From Candidatus Mediterraneibacter intestinigallinarum (GTDB lineage Bacteria; Bacillota; Clostridia; Lachnospirales; Lachnospiraceae): DNA of 42,373 nucleotides. Both the position numbers and the translations under genes were made by a program. Below, one piece after another: positions 18,489 through 26,130 of this stretch. The notes beneath the pieces are model-generated. The model was given only the letters and a program-made list of their open reading frames with translations, did not search any database and was not told where the DNA came from. How positions within the stretch are numbered: the first letter of the stretch is position 1; each line of letters begins with the position of its first letter. The DNA is taken from the NCBI GenBank assembly GCA_019119265.1, contig DWXI01000070.1:1-42373 (forward strand). Direction: 5' to 3'.

Positions 18489-19424
18489 ATGGGCAGAGGC
18501 GGCGGTTCACACGGAGGAGGCGGACACTCCGGAGGCAGATCATTCGGCGGACGAGGCGGCGGATTCGGCGGCAGCCCCGGAAGAGGACGAGGACCGGGCT
18601 TCGGAGGACCTCCTCCGGGCGGGCCCGGATGGGGCGGGCCCCGCAGAAGATGGGGCGGACCTGTATTTTCCGGAGGCGGTTTTGGCTGGCCGGGTCCGGG
18701 AAGGAGAGGAGGATTCGGCTGCTCGGCAGCAATTATTGTCATCATCTTTATCCTTGCTTTTGTTCCCCTTTTCCTAAACAACGGTTCTGTACAGGAAAGC
18801 TCGGAAATAACAGTATCCTTCACCGAACGTACAGCCGTGACGGGAACGGATACATACAGTGAATGGTATCTTGACGAACTGAATTTCATTGATCACGATA
18901 CCGATCTGACGGACGGGCTGAAATATTTCTATTCCCAGACCGGTATACAGCCCTACGTCATGCTGCTTGACTATAACGATTCCATATGGCTCGATGGGAA
19001 ATGGAGTGAGGATGCGGCTGAAAAATATCTGGCACAGGTCTATGAAAATACTTTTTCTGATAACGGGCATATGATATTTGCCTATTTTGCATGTGAAAAT
19101 GATTCTGAAGATATGGACGGAATGTTCTATATCTATTACGGCTCCGCCGCCTATTCCATCATGGACGCCGAAGCCGAAACAATATTCTGGAGCTATTTTG
19201 ACATGAATTACAATAATCTGGATCTGAGCATTGCGGAATTTATCGGACAAACATTTGAAGAAACTGCAGATAATATCATGCATGTCGGGAGCAGCAAGAA
19301 TAACACGCTTATAAAAGCGGCTGTGGTCTTTGCAGTGATCTGTGCCGTCGTGCTCATTGCCGGAATCGTCATTGCCAGGAGAGCGAGCCGGAAAGATGCT
19401 GAGGATTTTAACTCACATATGTAG
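18489..19424 (+). CDS. Glycine-rich membrane protein with TPM-like domain
   Basis: A 311-residue protein. The first 75 residues are almost all Gly, Arg, Pro, His and Trp (GGGSHGGGGHSGGRSFGGRG and similar). A membrane helix follows (AAIIVIIFILAFVPLFL, ~80-97), then an acidic domain of about 170 residues (TYSEWYLDELNFI, TGIQPYVMLLD) and a final helix with a short basic tail. The middle domain resembles TPM/YgcG-type domains; this is a tentative match. The start is set by AGAAAGGGG about 9 nt before the ATG and by the promoter position. GC content is unusually high across the glycine-rich part, which creates a proline-rich shadow frame on the other strand. Function unknown. Confidence 0.75.
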   Translation: MGRGGGSHGGGGHSGGRSFGGRGGGFGGSPGRGRGPGFGGPPPGGPGWGGPRRRWGGPVFSGGGFGWPGPGRRGGFGCSAAIIVIIFILAFVPLFLNNGSVQESSEITVSFTERTAVTGTDTYSEWYLDELNFIDHDTDLTDGLKYFYSQTGIQPYVMLLDYNDSIWLDGKWSEDAAEKYLAQVYENTFSDNGHMIFAYFACENDSEDMDGMFYIYYGSAAYSIMDAEAETIFWSYFDMNYNNLDLSIAEFIGQTFEETADNIMHVGSSKNNTLIKAAVVFAVICAVVLIAGIVIARRASRKDAEDFNSHM

Positions 19425-19433
19425 GAAGTTCTT

Positions 19434-19997
19434 TCATTTCTTAAAAATAAATACAGGCAACGGGGGATGATTCCTGCGATTGTAGTACTCGTTTACTATG
19501 ACCGTATACATCGCGGAAGGCAGTTCTTTTATATACTGCAATATGTGGTCTTTTTCTTCAAAGCCCGTATCGCCTCCGCTGTAGATACAGAGACTCATCA
19601 TCCCGCCGCTTTTCAGTATTGTCAGACCTTTCTCAATTGCAGTCACACTGGTCCGTGCGTGTGTTGCAATGCTGTGGTCTCCGCCGGGAAGATATCCGAA
19701 GTTAAAGCATATAACGTCCGCTGTCTGTTCCTGTAGATAACGATCCATATTTTCATGTCCGTCTTTTATCAGATGTATATTTTTATCATATCCGTTCCGG
19801 AACAGTAAATTTCCCGTCGACTCTAACGCCTGATCCTGGATATCAAATGCCCATACACTTCCATTTTCTCCCGCCATTTCACACAAGAACAGCGTGTCAT
19901 GACCATTTCCCATTGTCGCATCGACATACACTCCGCCTTCAGGTATCTGGGATCTTATGATAGAATGACACCAATATGTGATCTGAGACTGTTTCAT
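19434..19997 (-). CDS. mnmM: tRNA U34 methyltransferase, MnmM/YtqB family
   Basis: A 187-residue class I SAM-dependent methyltransferase of the rRNA_methylase/YtqB family. The SAM loop is VDATMGNGHDTLFL (~24-37), followed by the acidic residue in VWAFDIQ, the family motif FNFGYLPGGDHSIATH (~100-115) and a second glycine motif IYSGGDTGFEEKDHI. Bacillus YtqB (MnmM) finishes the wobble-uridine modification by methylating nm5(s2)U to mnm5(s2)U, so the same role is likely. AGGAAGGAG stands 7 nt before the ATG, and TATAAT at 20035-20030 is a probable -10. The gene converges with the glycine-rich protein gene, 9 bp away. Confidence 0.9.
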   Translation of the reverse strand: MKQSQITYWCHSIIRSQIPEGGVYVDATMGNGHDTLFLCEMAGENGSVWAFDIQDQALESTGNLLFRNGYDKNIHLIKDGHENMDRYLQEQTADVICFNFGYLPGGDHSIATHARTSVTAIEKGLTILKSGGMMSLCIYSGGDTGFEEKDHILQYIKELPSAMYTVIVNEYYNRRNHPPLPVFIFKK

Positions 19998-20084
19998 CGA
20001 TAATCTCCTTCCTACATATTTATTGATTTATTATACCCGCTTTTCAGGCAGACTGCACCGAAAAATGCAGCGCATATACACCTT

Positions 20085-20258
20085 TCATGCCGCCGCTTCC
20101 TCTTTGATAATAGTCGTAACCCTCGCTTCGTCCAGCCGGCAGAAGCTCTCAAAGACTTTGATCGTTGTCAACGGCGTGCGCAGATCATGAGAAATACTGG
20201 AAATCAGTCCTTTTCTGTAATCCTTTCCGATTTCGGTGTCTCTCATCCGAATTTTCCT
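20085..20258 (-). pseudogene. Sensor histidine kinase remnant (H-box region)
   Basis: A 57-codon open stretch with no start in context. It contains DYRKGLISSISHDLRTPLTT, the linker and H-box of a HisKA kinase with the phospho-accepting His. The reading after TTIKVF no longer looks like a kinase, and no ATP-binding domain follows. The fragment overlaps the end of the YfhO-like remnant in another frame. It is clear debris of a deleted two-component sensor gene. Confidence 0.7.
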
Positions 20259-20449
20259 TCAGTATATATACCGGACGCCGTTTTACTTCCGTCTATGATC
20301 AGTGCCGATCTGGAACCGAACGGGAATACGCCTGTCGCTGCAAAGCCGATACAGCAGACCAGGACAGGAAAGAAAAAGGCGGCCAACAGACTGTAATTAT
20401 GCTTTTGTGTGCTGCCTGCCGGACTTTTAAGCTTAACGATTCCTGACAT
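20243..20449 (-). pseudogene. N-terminal remnant of a YfhO-family membrane protein
   Basis: A 68-codon frame containing a membrane helix (SLLAAFFFPVLVCCIGFAA) and then TGVFPFGSRSALIIDG. The helix followed by G-x-x-PFG-x-RS-x-L-x-x-D is the hallmark N-terminus of YfhO-type glycosyltransferase-like membrane proteins, normally about 800 residues or more. The frame ends after 68 residues where it runs into the kinase remnant, so almost the entire protein is deleted. Its start overlaps the preceding small membrane-protein gene by 17 bp, as in an intact operon. Confidence 0.6.
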
Positions 20450-20672
20450 TTTTCCGGGCTCTCCTCAGCTTTGTTTCTGGTTTTCTCAAATAGATTTCAC
20501 ATACTCCGAGGAATACAGAAGCAATGCACAAAGCATATAAAAGGAACATCGAATGCCCCATAAAGTCCATAAGCGGATTAAACCAGTCCAGAATCTGGAC
20601 AACCACTAATGAAATACTGCAGATAATGCAAATATGACCTGCTATGATTTTAATAATGTCTAAAACTTTCAC
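20433..20672 (-). CDS. Small two-helix membrane protein
   Basis: A 79-residue protein with a GTG start and GGAGGG six bases upstream. It has two hydrophobic helices (IIAGHICIICSISLVVVQIL and GHSMFLLYALCIASVFLGV) separated by DWFNPLMDFM, and a basic tail (KLRRARKNVRNR). The start overlaps by 1 nt the TAG ending the phosphodiester glycosidase remnant (TAGTG), a translational-coupling arrangement. It appears to be the only intact gene of the decayed surface-glycan block. Function unknown; its neighbours suggest cell-envelope polymer assembly. Confidence 0.65.
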   Translation of the reverse strand: MKVLDIIKIIAGHICIICSISLVVVQILDWFNPLMDFMGHSMFLLYALCIASVFLGVCEIYLRKPETKLRRARKNVRNR

Positions 20673-20806
20673 TATAATCCCTCCGTAATAAAAATTCCGT
20701 CTTCTATTCTATGTTCCGGTTTATATGGATTATTTGCCACCTGGTTCTGCAGTGTCATAAAGGAACAGTGCCCGCCGTCCAGATTGTACGCCGCTTTGCA
20801 GTCGAG
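20672..20806 (-). pseudogene. C-terminal remnant of a phosphodiester glycosidase (NAGPA) protein
   Basis: An open stretch of 44 codons with the C-terminal signature of NAGPA/DUF2233 proteins: AYNLDGGHCSFM, then NNPYKPEHRIEDGIFI. In intact members the (Y/L)NLDGG motif is strongly conserved near the end. The upstream catalytic part is missing: the frame is preceded directly by a TAG (20809-20807) closing the glycosyltransferase remnant. The stop TAG at 20674-20672 overlaps the next gene's GTG. Confidence 0.6.
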
Positions 20807-20908
20807 CTACTCAATTTTCATTATGGTGAAGAACAATGCATTTCTCTCCACAAGATTACGAAGTCCTTCATCCGGATTCAATGCCGGTATAATAACGATC
20901 CGCTCCAT
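20807..20908 (-). pseudogene. N-terminal remnant of a family-2 glycosyltransferase
   Basis: A 33-codon frame starts at an ATG with AAGGG five bases ahead. MERIVIIPALNPDEGLRNLV is the canonical first strand and helix of GT2 (GtrB/dolichol-phosphate-sugar-synthase-like) enzymes in Firmicutes. After about 23 residues the similarity stops and a TAG follows, with the glycosidase remnant next in frame. A deletion has evidently joined the start of one gene to the end of another. Confidence 0.6.
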
Positions 20909-21072
20909 CTAATCCCTTCTTTCATCTTTTTCTGCTTATGTAGTCTAAGGGATATATCTAATAACTTCGTATGGATTTGTTAAACAAGTTTTAAACAATT
21001 TATAATTTCTGTAAAAAAGATATCTGGGGCGTTGTCATGCGAAAGGACAGCTCTCTTCCCGGTAAAAAATGC
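20909..21072. other. Intergenic stretch without recognisable gene
   Basis: AT-rich sequence lying between the glycosyltransferase remnant and the reductase terminator. A probable ribosome binding site for the remnant is at 20914-20918. No convincing promoter or open frame is visible. Confidence 0.4.
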
Positions 21073-21098
21073 AAAAAAAGAAGACCTCTTAGGTCTTC
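21073..21098 (-). terminator. Rho-independent terminator after the reductase remnant
   Basis: An 8-bp stem (21080-21087 with 21091-21098) has a 3-nt loop and is followed on the minus strand by seven Ts (21079-21073). It lies about 80 bp after the stop codon of the truncated aldo/keto reductase. Confidence 0.75.
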
Positions 21099-21177
21099 CT
21101 TTGATCTGCTTCCGTCCTCTGGAACCGAAATTGGAGTCCGGGCTGAATATTAACTGAAAGGGAAAGATTTGATACCA

Positions 21178-21990
21178 TTAAGATCGGAAGTTGAGGAAAT
21201 ATCCGGCTATTTCTTTCATTCTTTCTGCCTGTTCAACCTGGAACGGACATCTCATGTCGCAGTGACCGCAGGATATGCAGTCGGATGCCTTTTTCTCCAG
21301 TTTCCCGTAGTGATCCGCCGCAAGCGTATCACCGATCACCGCCAGATCATAGTATTTGTTGATCAGTCCCACATTCAGTCCTGCAGGACATGGCTGACAA
21401 TGATTGCAGTACACACATGTTCCTGTCACATCCCGCGGCGTAAATGTTCCGATAAGAGAATAATCCCGTTCTTCTTCGGAGGCGTCCAGAAAACCAAGTA
21501 TCTCCTTTACATCTTCCAGATTCCGGATACCCGGCAGCACGGTAAGCACTCCCGGCTTATCCAGAGCATACTGGATACACTGATACGTCGTCAGTGCCTG
21601 CCCAAACGGAGACGTCTGTGCACTGAGGAGTTGCCCGCCGGAATATGGTTTCATAACTGAGATTCCAACCCCCTCCGCCTCGCAGCGGCGGTAAAGCTCC
21701 ATCCGTTCACTGGCGCTGCCTCTCGCAAAGTCGCCGTGCTGGTAATCATAGGCAGGATTGATCGAAAACATCAACTGATCCGCAATCCCCGTATCCAGCA
21801 CTTGTACGGCAAGCGCCGGAGTATGGGAAGACAACCCGATATGCCTTACAACACCGGTCTTTTTCATTCCCTGCAGATAATCAAGAATTCCGTTTTCCTG
21901 ATAGTCTCTCCAGTCCGAAGACGCGTCCAGACAGTGAATAAAACCATAATTAATATAGTCTGTTTTCAGTTCTTTCAGCTGCCAGTCCAC
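21178..21990 (-). pseudogene. 5'-truncated aldo/keto reductase with 4Fe-4S domain
   Basis: Codes for the C-terminal 270 residues of a protein that is normally about 370-380 long. It begins inside the barrel (ELKTDYINYGFIHCLD, whose His matches the catalytic His region) and lacks the first ~100 residues, including the Asp/Tyr/Lys of the catalytic tetrad. The C-terminal ferredoxin-like part is complete: CVYCNHCQPCP and CISCGHCDMRCP, each with the CxxCxxCxxxCP pattern for a 4Fe-4S cluster. The GTG at 21990 has no ribosome binding site, and family-like sequence stops near 21994-22003, where an unrelated plus-strand coding tail begins. It is therefore a pseudogene cut by a rearrangement. Confidence 0.8.
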
Positions 21991-22003
21991 CTGCCAAAAG
22001 AAC

Positions 22004-22132
22004 CAATATAAGATTGCCGGAAATGCCTATGAAGAACGGCTGATCGATGAAGTCGGCAGTTCCGATAAAAACGGTCAGGTCATCCGTATCAGAATCAAGG
22101 TTGAACCCCCGGAGGTAACCCGTGAATTTTAA
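22004..22132 (+). pseudogene. Unidentified C-terminal coding remnant
   Basis: A 42-codon plus-strand frame ends in TAA at 22130-22132, read as YKIAGNAYEERLIDEVGSSD, then a basic/hydrophobic alternation (VIRIRIKVEPPEVTREF). The balanced composition and strand-like pattern look like a genuine protein C-terminus. It has no start codon in context and abuts the truncated reductase on the opposite strand. I do not recognise the family. Confidence 0.35.
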
Positions 22133-22221
22133 TGCCATACCGGAAAACGTATCGGTCGTTTATCGCCTCGAATAATCCTGTTGCGTATGGTGGAGAACCG
22201 ATACACTGTATCACTCTTTCT

Positions 22222-23571
22222 TTATTTTACAATAGTGTAGTTCGTTCTTCTCGCTTTTCCATTCTGCTTTAGCAGACTATTTTTCACCATTTTTCTGAGA
22301 GTTCTGGAAGCTGTCGACGCACTCACTTCAAGTAAACTGATCACATCATTTTTCGTAATAACACCATGCTCCCGGACATATTCCAAAATTTTTTCTTCTG
22401 CTTCACTTAATGAGGCTTCTGTCTCCATGATAGAATTTGTATCTGTTTTTGTCATCCACACAGAAGAATTTTCTAACGTATATTTTGCATTAACATTTGG
22501 AAGTATGATCTTAAAAGCATTTTTCGTAGTTTGAATCTCTGGCTTTTCCTTCATGCCTTCATATGCTTTCATAATTTTTTCCATTCCTGTACCATAAGCT
22601 TCTATCAGATGAAGCCGATAAAATACATTTGCAAGATCCTGGTTTCTGCAGACAGAAATCCCCTCCATTATATCTTCCAGTTCAATTCCCGGCATCAGCC
22701 CGCCAATAGAAACAAACTCGATCCTATCTTCATAAATTCTGATAAACGCACTGGCACTGAACGAGTAATCACGATGGACAAGAAGATTTAGAAGGGATTC
22801 CCTCACCGCAATTTCCGGGTAATCTCTGACATCAATTCTTTGCAGCTTCTCTATCGTCGCACGGGTCTGATTGCGGAAATCGATAAAATCATACACTTCA
22901 TTCATCTGCTTCATTAATGATCCGCTGAACTCCCGGCGATCTTTAAAAATCATCTGATCCTTTCCCTGAAAGACAGCCACCTTAATCGTATGCACGCACT
23001 GATCCGATAGAAGCAATGCTAAATTGCTGTAAAGATTGTCCTGATCGATCAGTTTTAAAGTACGCATTTGCTGTGGACCGAATTCTACTTTGCGAAGCTC
23101 AAATTCCTTTTTCACAGCTTCAAATGTAAGTTCCTGGTTTAAACTCCGCATCACCTCAAATCGATCTCCATCCGTTTCCTTAATCATACGGCGTATAGCC
23201 GTATCTGTGGCAGGCACAGAAGAATATCCCTGTCTGACATATACTCCTTCCGGGCGCATCCCTTTTTTAGCGAGATAATACGGCCGATCTGTTCCGCGCT
23301 GAATATCCACAACAACGATTTTCTTCCCCGCTTCCTCTATTGTTTCATAATGAAGGAACATCGTCACATCCGGCTTGATTGCATCTCTTACCATATTGCT
23401 GATCTGTAGAGATACTTTGTCAGGATCATCAAGTCCAACCACTTCCCCATCATCCCGAACACCTATATACAATCTGCCGCCGTTGCAGTTGGCAAAAGCA
23501 ATGATTTCTTTTTTGATTTCATCTACAACAATTTCTTTTAGCTCTACAGTTTCACTTTCTCGAAAAAGCAT
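22222..23571 (-). CDS. AlbA_2 (Schlafen-like) ATP-binding regulator
   Basis: A 449-residue protein of the AlbA_2/HATPase_c_4 family, often annotated as a RecG-like or putative transcriptional regulator. The N-terminal AlbA_2 domain has ESETVELKE and FANCNGGRLYIGVRDDGEV (~35-55) with VYVRQGYSSVPA (~115). The ATP-binding part has RESLLNLLVHRDYS (~260), IEFVSIGGLMPGI and YGTGMEKI. A C-terminal winged helix (TKNDVISLLEVSASTASRTL) would bind DNA. The ATG at 23571 is chosen because AAAGGAG lies 8 nt ahead and the promoter start (~23598) excludes the upstream in-frame ATG at 23604. Repeated half-sites in its promoter suggest autoregulation. The cellular role of this family is poorly defined. Confidence 0.88.
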   Translation of the reverse strand: MLFRESETVELKEIVVDEIKKEIIAFANCNGGRLYIGVRDDGEVVGLDDPDKVSLQISNMVRDAIKPDVTMFLHYETIEEAGKKIVVVDIQRGTDRPYYLAKKGMRPEGVYVRQGYSSVPATDTAIRRMIKETDGDRFEVMRSLNQELTFEAVKKEFELRKVEFGPQQMRTLKLIDQDNLYSNLALLLSDQCVHTIKVAVFQGKDQMIFKDRREFSGSLMKQMNEVYDFIDFRNQTRATIEKLQRIDVRDYPEIAVRESLLNLLVHRDYSFSASAFIRIYEDRIEFVSIGGLMPGIELEDIMEGISVCRNQDLANVFYRLHLIEAYGTGMEKIMKAYEGMKEKPEIQTTKNAFKIILPNVNAKYTLENSSVWMTKTDTNSIMETEASLSEAEEKILEYVREHGVITKNDVISLLEVSASTASRTLRKMVKNSLLKQNGKARRTNYTIVK

Positions 23572-23604
23572 ACTGCCATCTCCTTTATTTTGTTCAATGG
23601 ACAT

Positions 23605-23633
23605 ATTATAATAAATCGCGCCAATCGTGTCAA
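23605..23633 (-). promoter_or_regulatory. Perfect consensus promoter of the AlbA_2 gene
   Basis: On the minus strand TTGACA (23633-23628) and TATAAT (23610-23605) are separated by exactly 17 nt: all twelve positions match sigma-A consensus. An unregulated promoter of this strength would be surprising for a regulator gene; the half-sites over its -35 and spacer suggest it is repressed. Confidence 0.9.
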
Positions 23634-23669
23634 TGTGTTTGACTCGATCATGACGCGATTTGACCTGAT
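23615..23669. promoter_or_regulatory. Array of TTGACnCGAT half-sites over the promoter
   Basis: Two copies on the minus strand (23624-23633, and a degenerate one at 23615-23624) face three on the plus strand (23639-23648, 23650-23659, 23660-23669; the third degenerate). The plus copies begin 11 and 10 nt apart, about one helical turn, so they lie on one face. Together they form a large imperfect palindrome centred near 23636. A lone consensus copy is at 23745-23754. The likely binder is the AlbA_2 protein's own winged helix (inference). Confidence 0.65.
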
Positions 23670-23803
23670 ACTGCTATTATTCTCAAAAGCCACATAAAAT
23701 ATAAGCTTTCTATTCTAACCATATCTAACCATGTCATGACAGGATTGACACGATAACTAACACTATCCGACAACCTCCGCAAAAGTTTCGAAGTAATATA
23801 AAA

Positions 23804-23826
23804 CCCGTAAACAACATGTTTACGGG
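23804..23826 (-). terminator. Terminator of the tRNA operon
   Basis: A perfect 9-bp stem (23804-23812 with 23818-23826) has a 5-nt loop and is followed on the minus strand by TTTTAT. It stands 10 bp after the 3' end of tRNA-Asn. Confidence 0.8.
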
Positions 23827-23835
23827 CTTTGTGAG

Positions 23836-23908
23836 CTCCCCCTGTTGGACTTGAACCAACGACACTTCGGTTAACAGCCGAATGCTCTACCGACTGAGCT
23901 AAGGAGGA
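23836..23908 (-). tRNA. tRNA-Asn (GTT)
   Basis: A 73-nt cloverleaf on the minus strand. The acceptor TCCTCCT pairs with AGGGGGA (one G-U) with discriminator G. The D arm TTAGCTCAGTCGGTAGAGC, anticodon stem CGGCT/AACCG around GTT, and T arm with GGTTCAAGTCC are all present. No CCA is encoded. It is the second gene of a two-tRNA operon. Confidence 0.95.
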
Positions 23909-23929
23909 ATATTATTTAATTTTTCTGAA

Positions 23930-24002
23930 TGGAGAATACGAGAGTCGAACTCGTGACCTCCTGCTTGCAAGGCAGGCGCTCTCCCAACTGAGCTAATCCC
24001 CC
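23930..24002 (-). tRNA. tRNA-Ala (TGC)
   Basis: A 73-nt cloverleaf on the minus strand. The acceptor GGGGGAT pairs with ATTCTCC (two G-U pairs) with discriminator A. The D arm is TTAGCTCAGTTGGGAGAGC, anticodon TGC lies in CCTTGCAAG, and the T arm has GAGTTCGACTC. No CCA is encoded. It is 21 bp upstream of tRNA-Asn and isolated from any rRNA operon. Confidence 0.95.
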
Positions 24003-24032
24003 GGGAAAATGTGTTCTTATAAGAACTTTTAT

Positions 24033-24061
24033 AAAATACCATATTTCCCGGGGTATGTCAA
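24033..24061 (-). promoter_or_regulatory. Promoter of the tRNA operon
   Basis: On the minus strand TTGACA (24061-24056) is 17 nt before TATTTT (24038-24033). The start falls near 24026, giving a leader of about 24 nt that contains the palindrome GTTCTTATAAGAAC (24012-24025). Confidence 0.7.
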
Positions 24062-24075
24062 CATTTTTCTGGAAT

Positions 24076-24894
24076 TTAAAACCCCAATAATCTGATCAGA
24101 AGCGGATTTGTATCATACAGGAACTTAAGGATCTGGCTCTGCTCCACCATCTTGAAGCATGTGCTGCCGATTTCCGTGGAGTACGCCAGCGTCATGATCA
24201 GGAATCCGATCCAGATGATCACAACAGCCAGCGCCAAGCCGAGGACTCCTCCCGCTATATGATTCACAAGACCGAGCACCGGCAGTTCTCCGATAATATT
24301 TACCGCAAACATCAGTGCTTTCACGATAATGATCGCCAGCAGGAATGTAACGAGGAAGGACAGCAGATTCAGCACAAGCCTTGATATATAGGCCGCCACA
24401 TATCGCGGGAAACTGTCTACTCCCAGTTCCCCGTATATTGTACTGTTATTATTCTCAATCAGCTCATCTTTCAGGAACTGGGGCAACGGCGCATCTTCTA
24501 TCTCCTGGATCTGCACATCTTTTGGTATTTCACCGAGCAGATTCATGATATCGTCGCTTGTGATGCCAAGCAGATCCCAGTCCAGTTCGTTCAGGCTGGA
24601 GAGCTGTTCTGCCGACAGATCCTCCAACGGGGTGCCGCTCAGATCCGCTTTTGAAAGATCTTCTTCCGTGATTTCCGGTATAAACGCCTCAACAATGCCG
24701 TTTTCTATATAGTCGTCCACCGGCGTATATTTTTCCAGCGCGTCCGCAACAAAAGGCGACAGAAACAGCACAAGAACCAGGGTAAGGATTGTAGAGAGAA
24801 GAGAAATTCCTAATTTCAGGAATCCCCTGACATACCCGACTACAATACAGATGATAAATATTACTGCAACAATAATTAAAAGCCAGTTATCCAT
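24076..24894 (-). CDS. CvpA family membrane protein
   Basis: A 272-residue protein with CvpA-type organisation: an N-terminal helix pair (LLIIVAVIFIICIVVGYVRG, then a second helix), a long acidic extracytoplasmic insert (~55-150, rich in Leu, Asp and Glu) and three further helices, including GLVNHIAGGVLGLALAVVII. CvpA is linked to colicin V production in E. coli and to envelope integrity, and in Firmicutes its role is unclear. AGGAG precedes the ATG by six bases. It follows the DUF5711 gene by 8 bp and is probably co-transcribed. Confidence 0.85.
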   Translation of the reverse strand: MDNWLLIIVAVIFIICIVVGYVRGFLKLGISLLSTILTLVLVLFLSPFVADALEKYTPVDDYIENGIVEAFIPEITEEDLSKADLSGTPLEDLSAEQLSSLNELDWDLLGITSDDIMNLLGEIPKDVQIQEIEDAPLPQFLKDELIENNNSTIYGELGVDSFPRYVAAYISRLVLNLLSFLVTFLLAIIIVKALMFAVNIIGELPVLGLVNHIAGGVLGLALAVVIIWIGFLIMTLAYSTEIGSTCFKMVEQSQILKFLYDTNPLLIRLLGF

Positions 24895-24902
24895 AATGTC
24901 TC

Positions 24903-26099
24903 CTATTTCGTCAGATAAATTACCCTTAATTCATCGACGCTCATCACATAGTATCTATTTACTCCGAAAGCCCTGAATATCTCCAAAGCGTCCACATCGA
25001 GATTTCCATCATATTTTATAATGCCTGTAGCCGTGACAATACAACATCTGGAGCCATCAAACATAATAATCTCGTCTCCGTCCATCTTCACGTTACTGTA
25101 ATTTCCAGGAATTTCCCGACTGATCAGCTGCTCTCCGATCCGGTTATACAGGCGTACCTCATATCCGGATTTTTCCTGATTCAGCAGGATAAATCCTATA
25201 TACTGATCCGAATGGAATACACTCTGTATCTCCTGGTCAATAACTATCGTCTTCTCCGGTTGAGGCGTATCTGTTCCCCGGTAGATAACAAAAGAATTGT
25301 CACCGACCGCTACAGAACGTCCGCCTCCCATAAAAAATATATCTGCCATTACAGTGTTGTCATACTCTTCCGAAGAAACGATATTATCTGCATTTTCCTG
25401 ACCTGCTTCTCCAAAATTATAATAAATGACCCTTGACTTTATATTCACCCCGTCAAGATACAGATATGAAACCGCCAGTGTATTTCCGTCATCGGACATT
25501 TCCATGGCTGTCGGATATCCCATCGTTCCCTGAGTGATCTGTATCTCTGCAAGAATATTTCCGGCGGCGTCATATGTAATAATGGACGGTGTGCTTCCGT
25601 TTCTCATAAGGACACTGACGATTCCCTGATCTGAGATAGAAATTTTTTCAATCGGAAGCGTCGTTTCTATTTCCCCTCTCAGACCTTCTTCCGAGAATAC
25701 CAGGATATTATTTCCGCCGTTATCCGCCACTGCAAACGACTCTTCTTTCACCGTGATGACCGGGTTCTGAAGCTGAGTAGGCTGTATCCACTGCTCCTCA
25801 TTTTTATTATTAAGGAATGCTACTCCGTCCCGATTATATCTCACGATACCATTTGCAAATTGTGCGTAATTACTGGTATCTGATATATCACTGGAATACT
25901 CCGCCGCCGTCCGGGCATGTCCATACGACTGGTTTTTCAGAAGAAGATAAGTGCCGCATACCGCAAGGATAATCAATACTATGAGCACAAGTATTCTCCG
26001 CACTTTAGCGCGACGAAACTTGTGGACCTTTTTCATGATCTCACTCAGATCATCCGGGGGCGTCAGGATCTTTAGATGGGTTTTTTTCTTTTGCGTCAT
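24903..26099 (-). CDS. DUF5711 family membrane-anchored protein
   Basis: A 398-residue protein with a basic cytoplasmic N-terminus, one membrane helix (ILVLIVLIILAVCGTYLLL, ~36-54) and a large extracytoplasmic domain. The domain shows repeating short strands (GIVRYNRDGVAFLN, NNILVFSEEG, SIITYDAAGNILAE, GNSFVIYRG-like), consistent with a WD40/PQQ-like beta-propeller. This is the pattern of DUF5711, a Clostridia family of unknown function that sits upstream of cvpA. Its promoter is the extended -10 TGTGGTATAAT (TATAAT at 26148-26143). Confidence 0.8.
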   Translation of the reverse strand: MTQKKKTHLKILTPPDDLSEIMKKVHKFRRAKVRRILVLIVLIILAVCGTYLLLKNQSYGHARTAAEYSSDISDTSNYAQFANGIVRYNRDGVAFLNNKNEEQWIQPTQLQNPVITVKEESFAVADNGGNNILVFSEEGLRGEIETTLPIEKISISDQGIVSVLMRNGSTPSIITYDAAGNILAEIQITQGTMGYPTAMEMSDDGNTLAVSYLYLDGVNIKSRVIYYNFGEAGQENADNIVSSEEYDNTVMADIFFMGGGRSVAVGDNSFVIYRGTDTPQPEKTIVIDQEIQSVFHSDQYIGFILLNQEKSGYEVRLYNRIGEQLISREIPGNYSNVKMDGDEIIMFDGSRCCIVTATGIIKYDGNLDVDALEIFRAFGVNRYYVMSVDELRVIYLTK

Positions 26100-26130
26100 A
26101 AGACTCCCCTGTTTCTGATTTTAAAGTACA

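Noticed and set aside
18431-18889. A proline-rich frame on the minus strand opposite the glycine-rich protein
   Set aside because: GGN codons read backwards give proline codons; it is a mirror effect.
23615-23669. Repeated 10-mers considered as a CRISPR-like array
   Set aside because: The units are 10 nt with 0-1 nt gaps and partial inversion, with no spacers and no cas genes; they fit operator half-sites.
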